From NCBI RefSeq assembly GCF_000299355.1, contig NC_018664.1, positions 434,001 through 498,000 on the forward strand: a stretch of 64,000 bases of DNA, written 5' to 3'. Positions 8,766-17,751 of this stretch are shown piece after piece. Below the pieces are notes generated by a model that saw only the letters and a list, made by a program, of their open reading frames with translations, had not been told where the DNA came from and ran no database searches. The DNA comes from Gottschalkia acidurici 9a. GTDB lineage: Bacteria > Bacillota > Clostridia > Tissierellales > Gottschalkiaceae. The position numbers and the translations under genes were made by a program. Numbering within the stretch: position 1 is the stretch's first letter; the number at the start of each line of letters is the position of its first letter.

Positions 8766-10490
8766 ATGATAAGTACTATAAAGGCTATAATAGGAAAAGA
8801 TATAAAAAAGCTATATTTACCTATTACTCTTATGTTTTTAGATAGTTTAGGGATGATGACATTTATAGGAGTTCTTTATAAACTACTAATGGATATAAGT
8901 AGTGACTCATTTACTATGGATAAACTCAAAATATACACATCTATACTTATAGGGTCATTCATATTTAGATGCATTATGATAAGTGTAGGATATAAATTAA
9001 ATCATCTTAGAGGCTCAGACATTATAAAAGATATGAGAGTTAGCTTGGGAGATCATATAAGAAGTTTAAATTTAGGTTACTTTAATAAGAATAGTATCGG
9101 GAATTTAATGAATATATTGACAGCTGATGTTACCGACTTTGAAAGGATTCTAACACATAGTTTAGGAGATATTATAAAAGCAATTGTACTAATACCTTAT
9201 ATAATCATAATATCTTTCTTTATAGATACTAGAATTGCTTTAGCACAGCTTATAACTATATTAATAGCAGCACCAATCTTAATAGCAAGTGGTAAAATGG
9301 CACAAAAATTTGGATTAAGAAAAAGAGCAGTTTTAAGTGATGTAATATCTAGAATAATAGAATATATAAATGGAATAAAAGTATTTAAATCATATAATCA
9401 AACAGGAGATAAGTTTAAAAGATTAGAAGATTCGTTTAGGACATTTAAAAAAGAGAGTATAATGATAGAGCTTTCTGTAGCTCCATTTGTATTAGCATTT
9501 CAGATACTATCTGACTTCATACTTCCTGTAGTATTACTTACAGGGTCATATATACTTTTGGGTGGAAATATAGATGAAAAAACATTCATAGCTTTTTTAA
9601 TTATAAGTATTTCATTAACTAATATATTAAAAGGACTATCAGCGCAGTATCCTGAGTACAAAGCATTAAAGCTTGCAGCAGAAAAGATAATAAGCACTTA
9701 TGATAAAAAGTCACTAGAGTTTAGTAAGGACAAAGTAGACTTTAAAAACTTTGATATAGAATTTAAAGATGTTACATTTGGATACGAAGAAGAAAAAGAT
9801 ATACTGAAAAATATAAGTTTTAAAGTAAAGGAAGGAACAACTACAGCATTAGTAGGACCTTCGGGGTCTGGAAAGACTACTATAACTAGCCTAATCGCTA
9901 GATTTTGGGACAATGACAAAGGTGAAATTAAGATTGGAGAAAATAATATATCTAATATAAATCCAGATTATATACTTCAGCATATAAGTGTGGTATTTCA
10001 AGATGTATATCTTTTAAATGATACTATATACAACAATATAAAGCTTGGAAGACCGAATGCTAGTTATGAGGAAGTAGTAAAGGCTGCAAAACTTGCTAAT
10101 TGTCATGAATTTATAGAAAAACTTAAAGGTAAGTACGAAACCATGATAGGAGAAGGAGGATCTACTCTATCAGGAGGAGAAAAGCAAAGAATATCAATAG
10201 CAAGAGCAATATTGAAAGATTCTCCTATTATACTCTTAGATGAGGCAACAGCATCTCTTGATGCAGATAATGAGATAGAGATACAAAGATCACTAGAGAA
10301 ACTAACTGAAGGAAAAACTGTAATAGTAATAGCACATAAGTTAAATACAATAGTAAACTCAGATCAAATAATAGTTCTAAATGATGGGAAAATAGAAGAG
10401 ATAGGTAATCATGAAGAACTAGTTAAAAATAAAAGACGTTACTATAATATGTATAAAGAGCAAGAAGAGGCTAAGGGATGGGTAGTATAA
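8766..10490 (+). CDS. ABC transporter ATP-binding/permease protein (partner half)
   Basis: Second half-transporter of the Fur-controlled pair. Seen: N-terminal exporter-type membrane domain (about 1-310), nucleotide-binding domain with Walker A GPSGSGKTT, Q-loop VFQDVY, signature LSGGEKQR, Walker B IILLDEATA, canonical D-loop SLDADNE and switch His in IAHKLNTI. The ATG was chosen because AAGGGGG ends eight bases before it; a GTG nine bases earlier lies within the RBS. The start overlaps the upstream stop region, indicating translational coupling. Likely forms a heterodimer for siderophore or heme-type iron import; the exact substrate is not readable. Confidence 0.87.
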   Translation: MISTIKAIIGKDIKKLYLPITLMFLDSLGMMTFIGVLYKLLMDISSDSFTMDKLKIYTSILIGSFIFRCIMISVGYKLNHLRGSDIIKDMRVSLGDHIRSLNLGYFNKNSIGNLMNILTADVTDFERILTHSLGDIIKAIVLIPYIIIISFFIDTRIALAQLITILIAAPILIASGKMAQKFGLRKRAVLSDVISRIIEYINGIKVFKSYNQTGDKFKRLEDSFRTFKKESIMIELSVAPFVLAFQILSDFILPVVLLTGSYILLGGNIDEKTFIAFLIISISLTNILKGLSAQYPEYKALKLAAEKIISTYDKKSLEFSKDKVDFKNFDIEFKDVTFGYEEEKDILKNISFKVKEGTTTALVGPSGSGKTTITSLIARFWDNDKGEIKIGENNISNINPDYILQHISVVFQDVYLLNDTIYNNIKLGRPNASYEEVVKAAKLANCHEFIEKLKGKYETMIGEGGSTLSGGEKQRISIARAILKDSPIILLDEATASLDADNEIEIQRSLEKLTEGKTVIVIAHKLNTIVNSDQIIVLNDGKIEEIGNHEELVKNKRRYYNMYKEQEEAKGWVV

Positions 10491-10520
10491 TAACTCAAAT
10501 ATAAAGTTTTAAACAAATTA

Positions 10521-10575
10521 AAAGACTATTGCCAAAACTCACTTATATAATAGTGTGTTCTAGCAATAGTCAAAA
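10521..10575. terminator. Convergent hairpin terminator
   Basis: GACTATTGC / GCAATAGTC stem with inner pairing, flanked by A and T tracts, between converging genes; probably bidirectional. Confidence 0.65.
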
Positions 10576-10590
10576 TAAAAATATCTACAA

Positions 10591-11202
10591 TTATTTACTT
10601 CCAGCTTTTAATGCTTTAGCAATTTCTATAGTACGTTTAGCTTGATGCTTAACAGATGCTTCTACATCTTCTATCATTTTACCATCTTGGCCAACTGTAA
10701 CACTAGTTCCATAAGGATTACCGCCAGCTTTAAATATAGAATCATCTGTATATCCTGGTGGTACTATTATAGCTCCCCAGTGCATCATGCTCGTATATAT
10801 TGCATGAATAGTTTGCTCTTGTCCTCCATGAGGATTTTGAGCTGAACTCATTGCAGAAACTACTTTGTTTATAGTTTTTCCTTGAGCCCAGAATCCACCT
10901 TGTAAATCTAAGAACTGCTTCATTTGAGATGCTATATTTCCAAAGCGAGTTGGTGATGAAAATATAATAGCATCTGCCCATTCTAAATCCTGTGATGTAG
11001 CAACAGGAATATCTTTAGTCATCTCAGTTGTAGCTCTCCAGACTTCATTAGATTGAACAACTGAATCTGGTGCTAATTCTTGTACTTTTAGTAATCTAAC
11101 TTCTGCACCAACTTCTTTTCCAGCTTCTTCAGCCCACTTTGCTAGCTGATAGTTTGTGCCACCCATACTATAATATATTATAGCTAACTTAATATTATCC
11201 AT
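10591..11202 (-). CDS. NAD(P)H:quinone oxidoreductase, type IV (WrbA-like flavoprotein)
   Basis: FMN-dependent two-electron quinone reductase. Seen: flavodoxin-like phosphate loop IIYYSMGGTNYQLAKW, SPTRFGNIASQMKQFLD and the conserved histidine region GGQEQTIHAIYTSMMHWG. About 203 aa fits the family. The start was placed at the ATG preceded by AGAGAGGAG; an upstream in-frame ATG would place that RBS inside the protein. Monocistronic, with terminator-like hairpins on both sides. Probably acts in oxidative or electrophile stress defence. Confidence 0.88.
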   Translation of the reverse strand: MDNIKLAIIYYSMGGTNYQLAKWAEEAGKEVGAEVRLLKVQELAPDSVVQSNEVWRATTEMTKDIPVATSQDLEWADAIIFSSPTRFGNIASQMKQFLDLQGGFWAQGKTINKVVSAMSSAQNPHGGQEQTIHAIYTSMMHWGAIIVPPGYTDDSIFKAGGNPYGTSVTVGQDGKMIEDVEASVKHQAKRTIEIAKALKAGSK

Positions 11203-11443
11203 TAAAAAATCTCCTCTCTGGTATTCCAATACTAGTAATTATATGATTAATATACCCAAGGAACATTTTTTTAAAAGTAGAAAAATAATAAATTATAAGT
11301 TACAAACTATAATTATCTAATAAAATAATTTAGTATATAGTAGGTACTAAGATGAATTAAATATAAAATATTGAGTTGAAAGTAGATTTATTAGATAAGT
11401 AAATAAAATAAAAAAGTGTATATACTTAAAGTAGACTAAGATA

Positions 11444-11488
11444 TAAAAAAACCAGTACAGAGAAGTTGTCAATGTACTGGTTTTTTTA
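11444..11488. terminator. Terminator downstream of metY
   Basis: AAAAAACCAGTACA / TGTACTGGTTTTTT hairpin just beyond the stop codon of the minus-strand MetY gene; flanking A and T tracts allow use in both directions. Confidence 0.9.
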
Positions 11489-11489
11489 T

Positions 11490-12761
11490 TTATTTAAACG
11501 CAATATTTAAAGCTTGATCTATATCTTCAATTATATCATCTATATTTTCAAGACCAACAGAAATTCTAACAAGTCCAGGAGTTATACCTGCTGCTATAAG
11601 TTGCTCATCTGAAAGTTGTCTGTGAGTTGCACTAGCTGGATGAAGTACACAAGTACGAATATCCGCTACATGAACAACATTTGAGGCAAGTTTTAAATTA
11701 TCCATAAATTTAACTGCAGTTTCTCTTCCACCTTTAATAGAGAATGAGATAACACCGCTACATCCTGAAGGTAAGTATTTTTGCTGAAGATCATGGTACT
11801 TACTGCCTTCTAATGCTGGATAGTTCACAAATTCAATTTTATCACATTCATTTAAATAAGAAGCTACTTTTTCAGCATTTCTACAGTGTTTTTCCATTCT
11901 AACTGGAAGTGTTTCAAGACCTAAGTTTAAAAGAAAAGCTGCATTAGCAGATGGATATGCGCCAAGGTCTCTCATAAGTTGAACTCTGGCTTTAACAATA
12001 TATGCGGATTCACCAAATTCTTTTGTATAAACTACTCCGTGATAAGATTCATCAGGTTCAGTAAACTCTGGGAACTTACCATTTGTCCAATCAAATTTTC
12101 CGCTATCTACAATAACTCCTCCAACTTGAATAGCGTGTCCATCCATATACTTAGTTGTAGAGTGAATAACTATATCAGCTCCAAATTCAAATGGTCTACA
12201 AAGTATAGGTGTAGCAAAAGTATTATCTACTATAAGAGGAACACCATTTTTATGAGCAATATTAGCAAACTTCTCAATATCGAAAACAGATAAGGCTGGA
12301 TTTGCAATAGTCTCGCCGAATACAGCTTTTGTATTTGGTCTAAATTCTTTTTGAATATCTTCTTCAGACGCATTAGTATCAACAAAAGTGCATTCTATAC
12401 CAAACCTTTTAAGAGTTACAGCAAATAGGTTTATAGTTCCTCCATATATTGTAGATACACTTATAAAATGATCTCCGACACTCATAATATTAAGAATACT
12501 AATTAGTGAAGCTGCTTGTCCAGAAGTAGTACATAAGGCACCTACTCCACCTTCAAGTGCTGCTATTTTATCTTCAACTGCTCCAACTGTTGGATTTGAG
12601 ATACGGGAATACATATGTCCCTCAGCTGTAAGGTCAAACAGCTTTCCAATATGTTCAGTAGAATCATAAGTATAAGTCGTGCTTTGATATATAGGTAGAG
12701 CTCTAGTTTCACCATTTCCAGGATGATATCCTTCATGTAAACATTTTGTTTCTATTTTCAT
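11490..12761 (-). CDS. metY: O-acetylhomoserine aminocarboxypropyltransferase / cysteine synthase (MetY-like)
   Basis: PLP enzyme that joins O-acetylhomoserine with sulfide to make homocysteine for methionine synthesis. Seen: N-terminal HEGYHPGNGETRALPIYQSTTY, VGAVEDKIAALEGG, PLP-site VIHSTTKYMDGH with the Schiff-base lysine, and C-terminal SVGLENIDDIIEDIDQAL. 423 aa is the family length, longer than MetB/MetC, which supports MetY. RBS GGAGGG precedes ATG by six bases. Only 100 bases separate it from the next gene, and I see no SAM riboswitch or T-box. Confidence 0.9.
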   Translation of the reverse strand: MKIETKCLHEGYHPGNGETRALPIYQSTTYTYDSTEHIGKLFDLTAEGHMYSRISNPTVGAVEDKIAALEGGVGALCTTSGQAASLISILNIMSVGDHFISVSTIYGGTINLFAVTLKRFGIECTFVDTNASEEDIQKEFRPNTKAVFGETIANPALSVFDIEKFANIAHKNGVPLIVDNTFATPILCRPFEFGADIVIHSTTKYMDGHAIQVGGVIVDSGKFDWTNGKFPEFTEPDESYHGVVYTKEFGESAYIVKARVQLMRDLGAYPSANAAFLLNLGLETLPVRMEKHCRNAEKVASYLNECDKIEFVNYPALEGSKYHDLQQKYLPSGCSGVISFSIKGGRETAVKFMDNLKLASNVVHVADIRTCVLHPASATHRQLSDEQLIAAGITPGLVRISVGLENIDDIIEDIDQALNIAFK

Positions 12762-12860
12762 ATTTTTCCCTCCATAACTTTAAACAAATCAACTAACTAG
12801 TTTAGATAATATAAATTATATCACTACACTTTAATCAATTAAAGTATATTGTATGAGAAA

Positions 12861-13463
12861 TCATGCGTGCTCTAAGGTCAATTCACCCCATAAGGATTCC
12901 ATACTTTCCACAATGGTAGGATCAAATTGAATTCCTTTATTCTTAATTATCTCTACTCTACATTCATTCCATGACAAAGCTTTTCTATACGGTCTATTAG
13001 AGGTCATGGCATCAATAGCATCACAAACGGCAATAATTCTTGAGCCGAGAGGTATGTCACTACCTTTAAGTCCCCAAGGATAGCCTGATCCATCCCAACG
13101 TTCATGGTGGTAAAGAACTATCTTAGCCATACTTTTCAGATCCTTAGAGCGGGTTAAAATATTATAGCCTATAGCAGGATGCTCTTGTATGTACTTCCAT
13201 TCATCGGGAAGAAGCTTTCCGCGTTTATTAAGAATCATATCAGGAACACCTATTTTTCCTATATCATGAAGATGGGCTGATATATGAATCTCTTCGAGGT
13301 GTTTCCCATCAATCCCCATATGCTTAGCTAGTTTATATGACATATCAGCCACTCTAGAAGAGTGGCCGCAAGTGTAGGAATCTTTTGCTTCTAATGCACC
13401 AACAAGGCATTCAATAATATCGTGACAAATCTTATAAAAGCATTGACCTCCATAATCCTCCAT
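12861..13463 (-). CDS. HD-GYP domain phosphohydrolase
   Basis: Metal-dependent HD-GYP protein, a family whose active members degrade cyclic di-GMP. Seen: HSSRV, HLHDIGKIGVPD (HD motif), EHPAIGY, HHERWDGSGYPWGLKGSDIPLGSRIIAV carrying the GYP signature, and DAIDAMTSNRPYRKALS. All catalytic motifs look intact, so it is probably active. No sensor or receiver domain is attached, only about 20 residues before the domain. The start was placed at the ATG after AAAGGAGG; an earlier in-frame ATG overlaps that RBS. A near-consensus Fur box lies about 100 bases upstream. Confidence 0.88.
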   Translation of the reverse strand: MEDYGGQCFYKICHDIIECLVGALEAKDSYTCGHSSRVADMSYKLAKHMGIDGKHLEEIHISAHLHDIGKIGVPDMILNKRGKLLPDEWKYIQEHPAIGYNILTRSKDLKSMAKIVLYHHERWDGSGYPWGLKGSDIPLGSRIIAVCDAIDAMTSNRPYRKALSWNECRVEIIKNKGIQFDPTIVESMESLWGELTLEHA

Positions 13464-13566
13464 AAAATGCCTCCTTTTGTTTATCATATGTATTTATAAA
13501 TAAGTACTAATAAGCTACTTTTTATGTTGTTAAATTAGCAAGTTAATAATGATTAGATGTTATAAA

Positions 13567-13581
13567 TGATAATCATAATCA
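13567..13581. promoter_or_regulatory. Near-consensus Fur box in a divergent region
   Basis: TGATAATCATAATCA differs from the Fur 7-1-7 consensus at one position. It lies between the divergent HD-GYP gene (104 bases away) and the AGCS symporter (165 bases away); either could be the target. Confidence 0.5.
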
Positions 13582-13745
13582 ATATCTGATGATTACATAT
13601 TAATTTATTTAAATGTTTATGTCAAGAATGGAGTAAATGTTACTAAGTGAACAGAGTAAAAATATTTCAAATAAATAAGTTAACTTATCGGAAAAGGGTA
13701 TAATAAAACTAAAAGAAAATAATAAATTAGGGAGGATTAAATAAT

Positions 13746-15086
13746 ATGGATAAATTCGTAGATGTAGTAAATACATTTTTATGGGATAATTTCTTAATAT
13801 ATGCACTATTAGGAATAGGTATTTACTACACTATAAGACTTAAAGTTCCGCAATTAAGCAAAATAGTACCAGGATTTAAGCAAACATTTGGGAGTATATT
13901 TAAGAAAGACAAAGATTCGGATGTAAGTGGAATGACTTCCTTTCAGGCATTATCAACAGCAGTAGCTGCACAAGTAGGTACAGGAAATTTAGCAGGGGTA
14001 GCAACAGCCATATCTTCGGGAGGACCGGGAGCTATTTTTTGGATGTGGGTATCTGCTGTACTTGGAATGGCTACAAATTTTGGAGAAGCTGTACTAGCGC
14101 AAAAGTATTCAACTGAAATAGATGGGGAAAGAACAGGGGGACCTGCATACTATATATCTAAAGGTGTGAAGAGTAAATTTTTAGCGACATTCTTTGCTGT
14201 AACCATAATTATAGCTCTAGGATTTGTAGGAAGTATGGTACAATCAAATTCAATATCAACAGCGGTATATTCAGCTTTTGGAGTTAATAAAATAGTTGTA
14301 GGAATAATAACTTCTATAATAGTAGCTCTCATATTAGTGGGTGGAATGAAGCGAATAGCTAATTTTGCAGAATTAGTAGTACCTATAATGGCAGGATTCT
14401 ACATACTAGGAAGTATTGTAATTTTATTTAAGTTTCATGACCAAGTATTAATAGCTTTAAAAAGTATATTTGTTGGGGCATTCTCTCCTAGAGCTGCAGT
14501 CGGTGGAGCATTAGGTATAACTGTTAAAAATGCAGTAAGATTCGGTATTGCAAGAGGACTTTTCTCAAATGAAGCAGGAATGGGTTCAACTCCACATGCT
14601 CATGCTGTAGCAAAAGTAGCTCATCCAGCACAACAAGGTATGGTTGCTATGGTTGGAGTTATAATAGATACAGTTATTATATGTACAGTTACAGCACTAA
14701 TAAATTTAGTTACGCAGGCAAACACTTTAGGACTTACGGGTATTGAAATGACTCAAAAAGCTTTTGAATTAGGTTTGGGTAGTTTTGGATTAACCTTTAT
14801 TGCTATAGGGCTATTCTTCTTTGCACTTACAACTATAATTGGCTGGTACTTTTTTGGCGAGGCAAATATAAAATTTTTATTTGGAATTAAAGGAATAAAA
14901 GCTTATAGAGTATTAGTACTAGTTTTCATAGTATTAGGTTCTTTTTTAGATGTAGATTTTGTATGGAAATTGGCAGATATGTTTAATGGTCTAATGGTTA
15001 TTCCAAACTTAATAGCACTGTTGATCTTAGCACCACAAGCATCAGCGATAATTAAGGATTATGATAATAATTTTTTAAAAAGATAA
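13746..15086 (+). CDS. AGCS-family sodium:alanine/glycine symporter
   Basis: Sodium-coupled amino acid carrier of the cytoplasmic membrane. Seen: family signature AAQVGTGNLAGVATAISSGG and ATNFGEAVLAQKY (about 75-120), FSNEAGMGSTPHAHA, GWYFFGEANIKFLFG and about ten hydrophobic segments; 446 aa matches AlsT/DagA/GlnT-type carriers. RBS GGGAGG precedes ATG. Transcribed alone and ended by a strong terminator. The substrate is probably alanine, glycine or glutamine, which cannot be separated by sequence here. Confidence 0.9.
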   Translation: MDKFVDVVNTFLWDNFLIYALLGIGIYYTIRLKVPQLSKIVPGFKQTFGSIFKKDKDSDVSGMTSFQALSTAVAAQVGTGNLAGVATAISSGGPGAIFWMWVSAVLGMATNFGEAVLAQKYSTEIDGERTGGPAYYISKGVKSKFLATFFAVTIIIALGFVGSMVQSNSISTAVYSAFGVNKIVVGIITSIIVALILVGGMKRIANFAELVVPIMAGFYILGSIVILFKFHDQVLIALKSIFVGAFSPRAAVGGALGITVKNAVRFGIARGLFSNEAGMGSTPHAHAVAKVAHPAQQGMVAMVGVIIDTVIICTVTALINLVTQANTLGLTGIEMTQKAFELGLGSFGLTFIAIGLFFFALTTIIGWYFFGEANIKFLFGIKGIKAYRVLVLVFIVLGSFLDVDFVWKLADMFNGLMVIPNLIALLILAPQASAIIKDYDNNFLKR

Positions 15087-15104
15087 AATGCACTTATTAA
15101 TAAT

Positions 15105-15148
15105 AAAAAAAGATGATTTCCATTAAACATGGAAATCATCTTTTTTTA
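15105..15148 (+). terminator. Strong rho-independent terminator
   Basis: AAAAAAGATGATTTCCAT / ATGGAAATCATCTTTTTT stem with a five-base loop and T run, between the AGCS symporter and the NifX/MinD cluster. Confidence 0.95.
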
Positions 15149-15149
15149 T

Positions 15150-15187
15150 TATTGGCATTTGACAATAACTATTTCTTGATTTATAAT
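15150..15187 (+). promoter_or_regulatory. Consensus promoter with a repeated operator-like element
   Basis: TTGACA (15159-15164), 17-base spacer, TATAAT (15182-15187): a perfect sigma-A promoter for the NifX/MinD operon. The -35 is embedded in a 24-base element that recurs with one mismatch at 17668-17691. An inverted, slightly altered copy (GTCATATGCCAATAAC) lies at 15200-15215 before the RBS. Confidence 0.85.
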
Positions 15188-15232
15188 CAAAAAGTAAATG
15201 TCATATGCCAATAACTTATGGGAGGAATAAAT

Positions 15233-15589
15233 ATGAAAATATTAGTTTCATCGGTTGGTAAACAAAGTACAGATTCAGTAGATCCTAGATTTGGTAGAGG
15301 TGATTATTTTCAAATATTTGATACAGAAGCTAGAGCGTATAAAGCAATAGAGAATGTAGGAAAAAGTTCAGACCATGGAGCAGGTATAGGAGCCTCACAA
15401 CAAGTCATAGATGAAAATGTGGATGTAGTTATAACAGGCCATCTTGGACCAAATGCATATAATCTTTTATCTGAATCTAATATAGAAACTTATAGCTGCA
15501 ATGAGGGAAGCGTAGAACAAGCCATAAATCTATATATTGAAAATAAACTAGAAAAAATAAATAAAGCAGGGTCACCACATAGAGCATAA
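15233..15589 (+). CDS. NifX/NifB-type dinitrogenase iron-molybdenum cofactor family protein
   Basis: Small RNase-H-fold protein of the family that binds iron-sulfur or mixed-metal clusters. Seen: DPRFGRGDYFQIFD, the glycine-rich SSDHGAGIGASQQVIDENVDVVITGHLGPNAYNLL segment and SVEQAINLYIENKL. About 118 aa, the family norm. The start was placed at the ATG preceded by GGGAGG, five codons into the longest frame. First gene of a cluster with two ferredoxin-MinD ATPases and a second NifX-like protein, an arrangement like the orange-protein (ORP) genes of Desulfovibrio. Probably carries or delivers a metal cluster (inference). Confidence 0.85.
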   Translation: MKILVSSVGKQSTDSVDPRFGRGDYFQIFDTEARAYKAIENVGKSSDHGAGIGASQQVIDENVDVVITGHLGPNAYNLLSESNIETYSCNEGSVEQAINLYIENKLEKINKAGSPHRA

Positions 15590-15608
15590 CTAGAAGGGAG
15601 AGAAAACT

Positions 15609-16427
15609 TTGAATATAGGTGTTTTAAGTGGAAAAGGGGGTACAGGAAAAACTCTAATATCTACAAACTTAGCACTAGCCATGAGCGGAAATTATATAGA
15701 CTGTGATGTTGAAGAGCCCAACGGATTTATTTTTTTAAATCCTACGAACATAGATAGCAAAGATGTGCTAGTCGACTATCCAACTGTAGACAGTACAAAG
15801 TGTACGTTGTGCGGACAATGTGTAAGTATCTGTGAGTTTAATGCACTTGCTAAATCAAAGAAAATATTTATATTTGAAACACTTTGCCATAGCTGTGGTG
15901 CATGTGAAATGATATGTCCAACAAATGCTTTAAAATATGAAAAGAGAAGAATAGGAAAAATAGACGAGGGAAAATACAAAGATATTAAGTGTATCCAAGG
16001 AACTTTAAATATAGGCGAGGCAATGGCTGTACCTGTTGTAAAAGAGTTACTAAGAAACTTACCAGATAAATTAAATATTATAGATTGTTCTCCTGGAACG
16101 TCTTGCAATGTTGTAACCTCTCTTGAATATATAGATAAAGCTATACTTGTAACAGAGTCTACAGAATTTGGACTGCATGACTTAAAAAGAGCAGTAGAGC
16201 TTTGTAAAAAGCTTAATGTATCATATGGAGTAGTTATAAATCGATCTACAGATGACAAAACACTAATTCACCAATATTGTGAAGATGAAAATATAAAGAT
16301 ATTATCCACTATACCTTATAGCAAAGAAATCGCTGAAATTTATTCTAAAGGAGAACTATTAGTAGAAACAGATAAATATAAGGATATATTTATAAACCTA
16401 GGCGAAAAGTTAAGGGGGTGGGTATAA
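15609..16427 (+). CDS. MinD-superfamily P-loop ATPase with inserted ferredoxin domain
   Basis: Deviant-Walker ATPase with two [4Fe-4S] motifs. Seen: P-loop LSGKGGTGKT at residues 5-14, then CTLCGQCVSIC and CHSCGACEMICP (about 60-105) forming a bacterial ferredoxin insert, Walker B-like NIIDCSPG, and VLVTESTEFGLHDLKRA. It starts with TTG, five bases after GAAGGGAGAG. The stop is one base from the next ATG, so the two ATPases are translationally coupled. Family role: ATP-driven handling of Fe-S or heterometal clusters. Paired paralogs like these probably form a heterodimer. Confidence 0.87.
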   Translation: MNIGVLSGKGGTGKTLISTNLALAMSGNYIDCDVEEPNGFIFLNPTNIDSKDVLVDYPTVDSTKCTLCGQCVSICEFNALAKSKKIFIFETLCHSCGACEMICPTNALKYEKRRIGKIDEGKYKDIKCIQGTLNIGEAMAVPVVKELLRNLPDKLNIIDCSPGTSCNVVTSLEYIDKAILVTESTEFGLHDLKRAVELCKKLNVSYGVVINRSTDDKTLIHQYCEDENIKILSTIPYSKEIAEIYSKGELLVETDKYKDIFINLGEKLRGWV

Positions 16428-16428
16428 T

Positions 16429-17286
16429 ATGAAGATTGTAGTTTTAAGTGGAAAAGGTGGAACTGGAAAAACTACAATTGCTATTGCCTTATCTGAACTT
16501 ATAGGAAATACAATTAAGATAGACTGTGATGTAGATGCGGCTAATATGCACTTATATTATAACGGAGAAATAATAGAACAAAGACAATATATGGGGAACA
16601 AGATATCTTTTGTAGATAAAGATTTATGTACTGAGTGTGGTAAATGTACTGACTACTGTAAGTTTGATAGCATAAACTCAGGTAAAGTAAATAGTCTTAC
16701 TTGTGAAGGGTGTGGAGTATGTAAGATAGTATGTCCTAATGATGCTATAGAACTAAAGGAAATTAGAAACGCAGATACATTTATAATAAAAACTAATAAT
16801 GGAATAATATCTAAAGCAGATATGGATATAGGAGCTGAAGGCTCTGGTAAGCTAATAAATGAAATTAAACAAATGGCAAAAAAATATACTTCTGAAAACG
16901 ATATAACCATAATAGATGGCTCACCTGGAATCGGATGTCCAGTTATAGCATCAATTACAGGAAGTGATATAGCTCTATTAGTTATAGAACCGTCTAAGTC
17001 GGGTTTAAGTGATTTCTTTAGAATTAAAGAACTTTGTGATCACTTTAGTATGCCAGTTTTAGTCTGCATAAATAAATACGATATGAACAAAGAAATTTCA
17101 AAACAAATAGAAGAATACTGTAAAGAGGGTGATATCAATATAGTTGGAAGAATATCATTTGATGATATGGTATTAGAATCAATTAATAGCTTTAGGCCAA
17201 TAGTATACTATCCAGATAGTAAAGCTAACAAAGAAATAAGATTTATGTGGGAAACTATAAAAAACAAATTAAATTTGGAGGGATAA
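16429..17286 (+). CDS. MinD-superfamily P-loop ATPase with inserted ferredoxin domain (paralog)
   Basis: Second ATPase of the pair. Seen: P-loop VLSGKGGTGKTT near residue 5, CTECGKCTDYC and CEGCGVCKIVCP for two [4Fe-4S] clusters (about 64-105), NTIKIDCDVDAANMHLYY and DITIIDGSPGIGCPV as Walker B region. Slightly longer than its partner (285 aa) and keeps the DVDAAN motif typical of this subfamily. Starts one base after the partner's stop and is followed by four bases, then the second NifX-like gene, so the four genes form one operon. Confidence 0.87.
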   Translation: MKIVVLSGKGGTGKTTIAIALSELIGNTIKIDCDVDAANMHLYYNGEIIEQRQYMGNKISFVDKDLCTECGKCTDYCKFDSINSGKVNSLTCEGCGVCKIVCPNDAIELKEIRNADTFIIKTNNGIISKADMDIGAEGSGKLINEIKQMAKKYTSENDITIIDGSPGIGCPVIASITGSDIALLVIEPSKSGLSDFFRIKELCDHFSMPVLVCINKYDMNKEISKQIEEYCKEGDINIVGRISFDDMVLESINSFRPIVYYPDSKANKEIRFMWETIKNKLNLEG

Positions 17287-17289
17287 GTA

Positions 17290-17649
17290 ATGAGAATAGC
17301 AGTAGCAAGTGAAGAAAATAAAGTAAGTGGACATTTTGGACATTGTGAAGGTTTTACAATATATGAAGTTAAAGATAGAGATATATTAGGAAGTGTATTT
17401 CTTGACAACCCAGGGCATAAACCAGGATTCTTACCTAAGTATTTAGGTGAACAAAATGTAGATGTAATTATAACTGGTGGAATGGGAGAAAAGGCTCAAG
17501 CACTGTTTAGTGAAAATAATATAAAAGTAGTAGTTGGAGTACAGGGAAATATCGAAGAAGCAGTTAAAGAATATATAAGCGGAAATCTAAAATCAACAGG
17601 TAGCGTATGTAATAAACACGAACATTCAGGTAGTTGTGGAAATCATTAA
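17290..17649 (+). CDS. NifX/NifB-type cofactor-binding family protein (second copy)
   Basis: 119 aa, same fold as the first NifX-like protein: VSGHFGHCEGFTIYEV, PGHKPGFLPKYLGEQNVDVIITGGMGEKAQALF and EEAVKEYISG. Unlike the first copy it has a Cys/His-rich tail (CNKHEHSGSCGNH), a plausible metal-binding extension. GGAGGG RBS overlaps the end of the ATPase gene. Ends the first transcription unit of the cluster. Confidence 0.85.
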   Translation: MRIAVASEENKVSGHFGHCEGFTIYEVKDRDILGSVFLDNPGHKPGFLPKYLGEQNVDVIITGGMGEKAQALFSENNIKVVVGVQGNIEEAVKEYISGNLKSTGSVCNKHEHSGSCGNH

Positions 17650-17660
17650 GTAGAGTAGAA

Positions 17661-17706
17661 CAATAGTTATTGGCATTTGACAGTAACTATTGTTTTAACT
17701 TATAAT
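17661..17706 (+). promoter_or_regulatory. Second copy of the NifX/MinD promoter element
   Basis: TTGACA (17677-17682), 18-base spacer, TATAAT (17701-17706). The -35 sits between CAATAGTTA (17661-17669) and TAACTATTG (17684-17692), a perfect 9-base inverted repeat. The stretch 17668-17691 differs from 15150-15173 at one base. Confidence 0.82.
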
Positions 17707-17751
17707 TAAATGGTTAAACTATTATAAGTATAACTAATGAGGAGTGATAAT

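Noticed and set aside
12762-12860. SAM riboswitch or T-box before metY
   Set aside because: The gap is about 100 bases and shows none of the conserved elements or a terminator.
15150-15190. Possible sigma-54 promoter (TGGCA near a nif-like cluster)
   Set aside because: The -12 GC at the required spacing is missing, while a perfect TTGACA-17-TATAAT is present.
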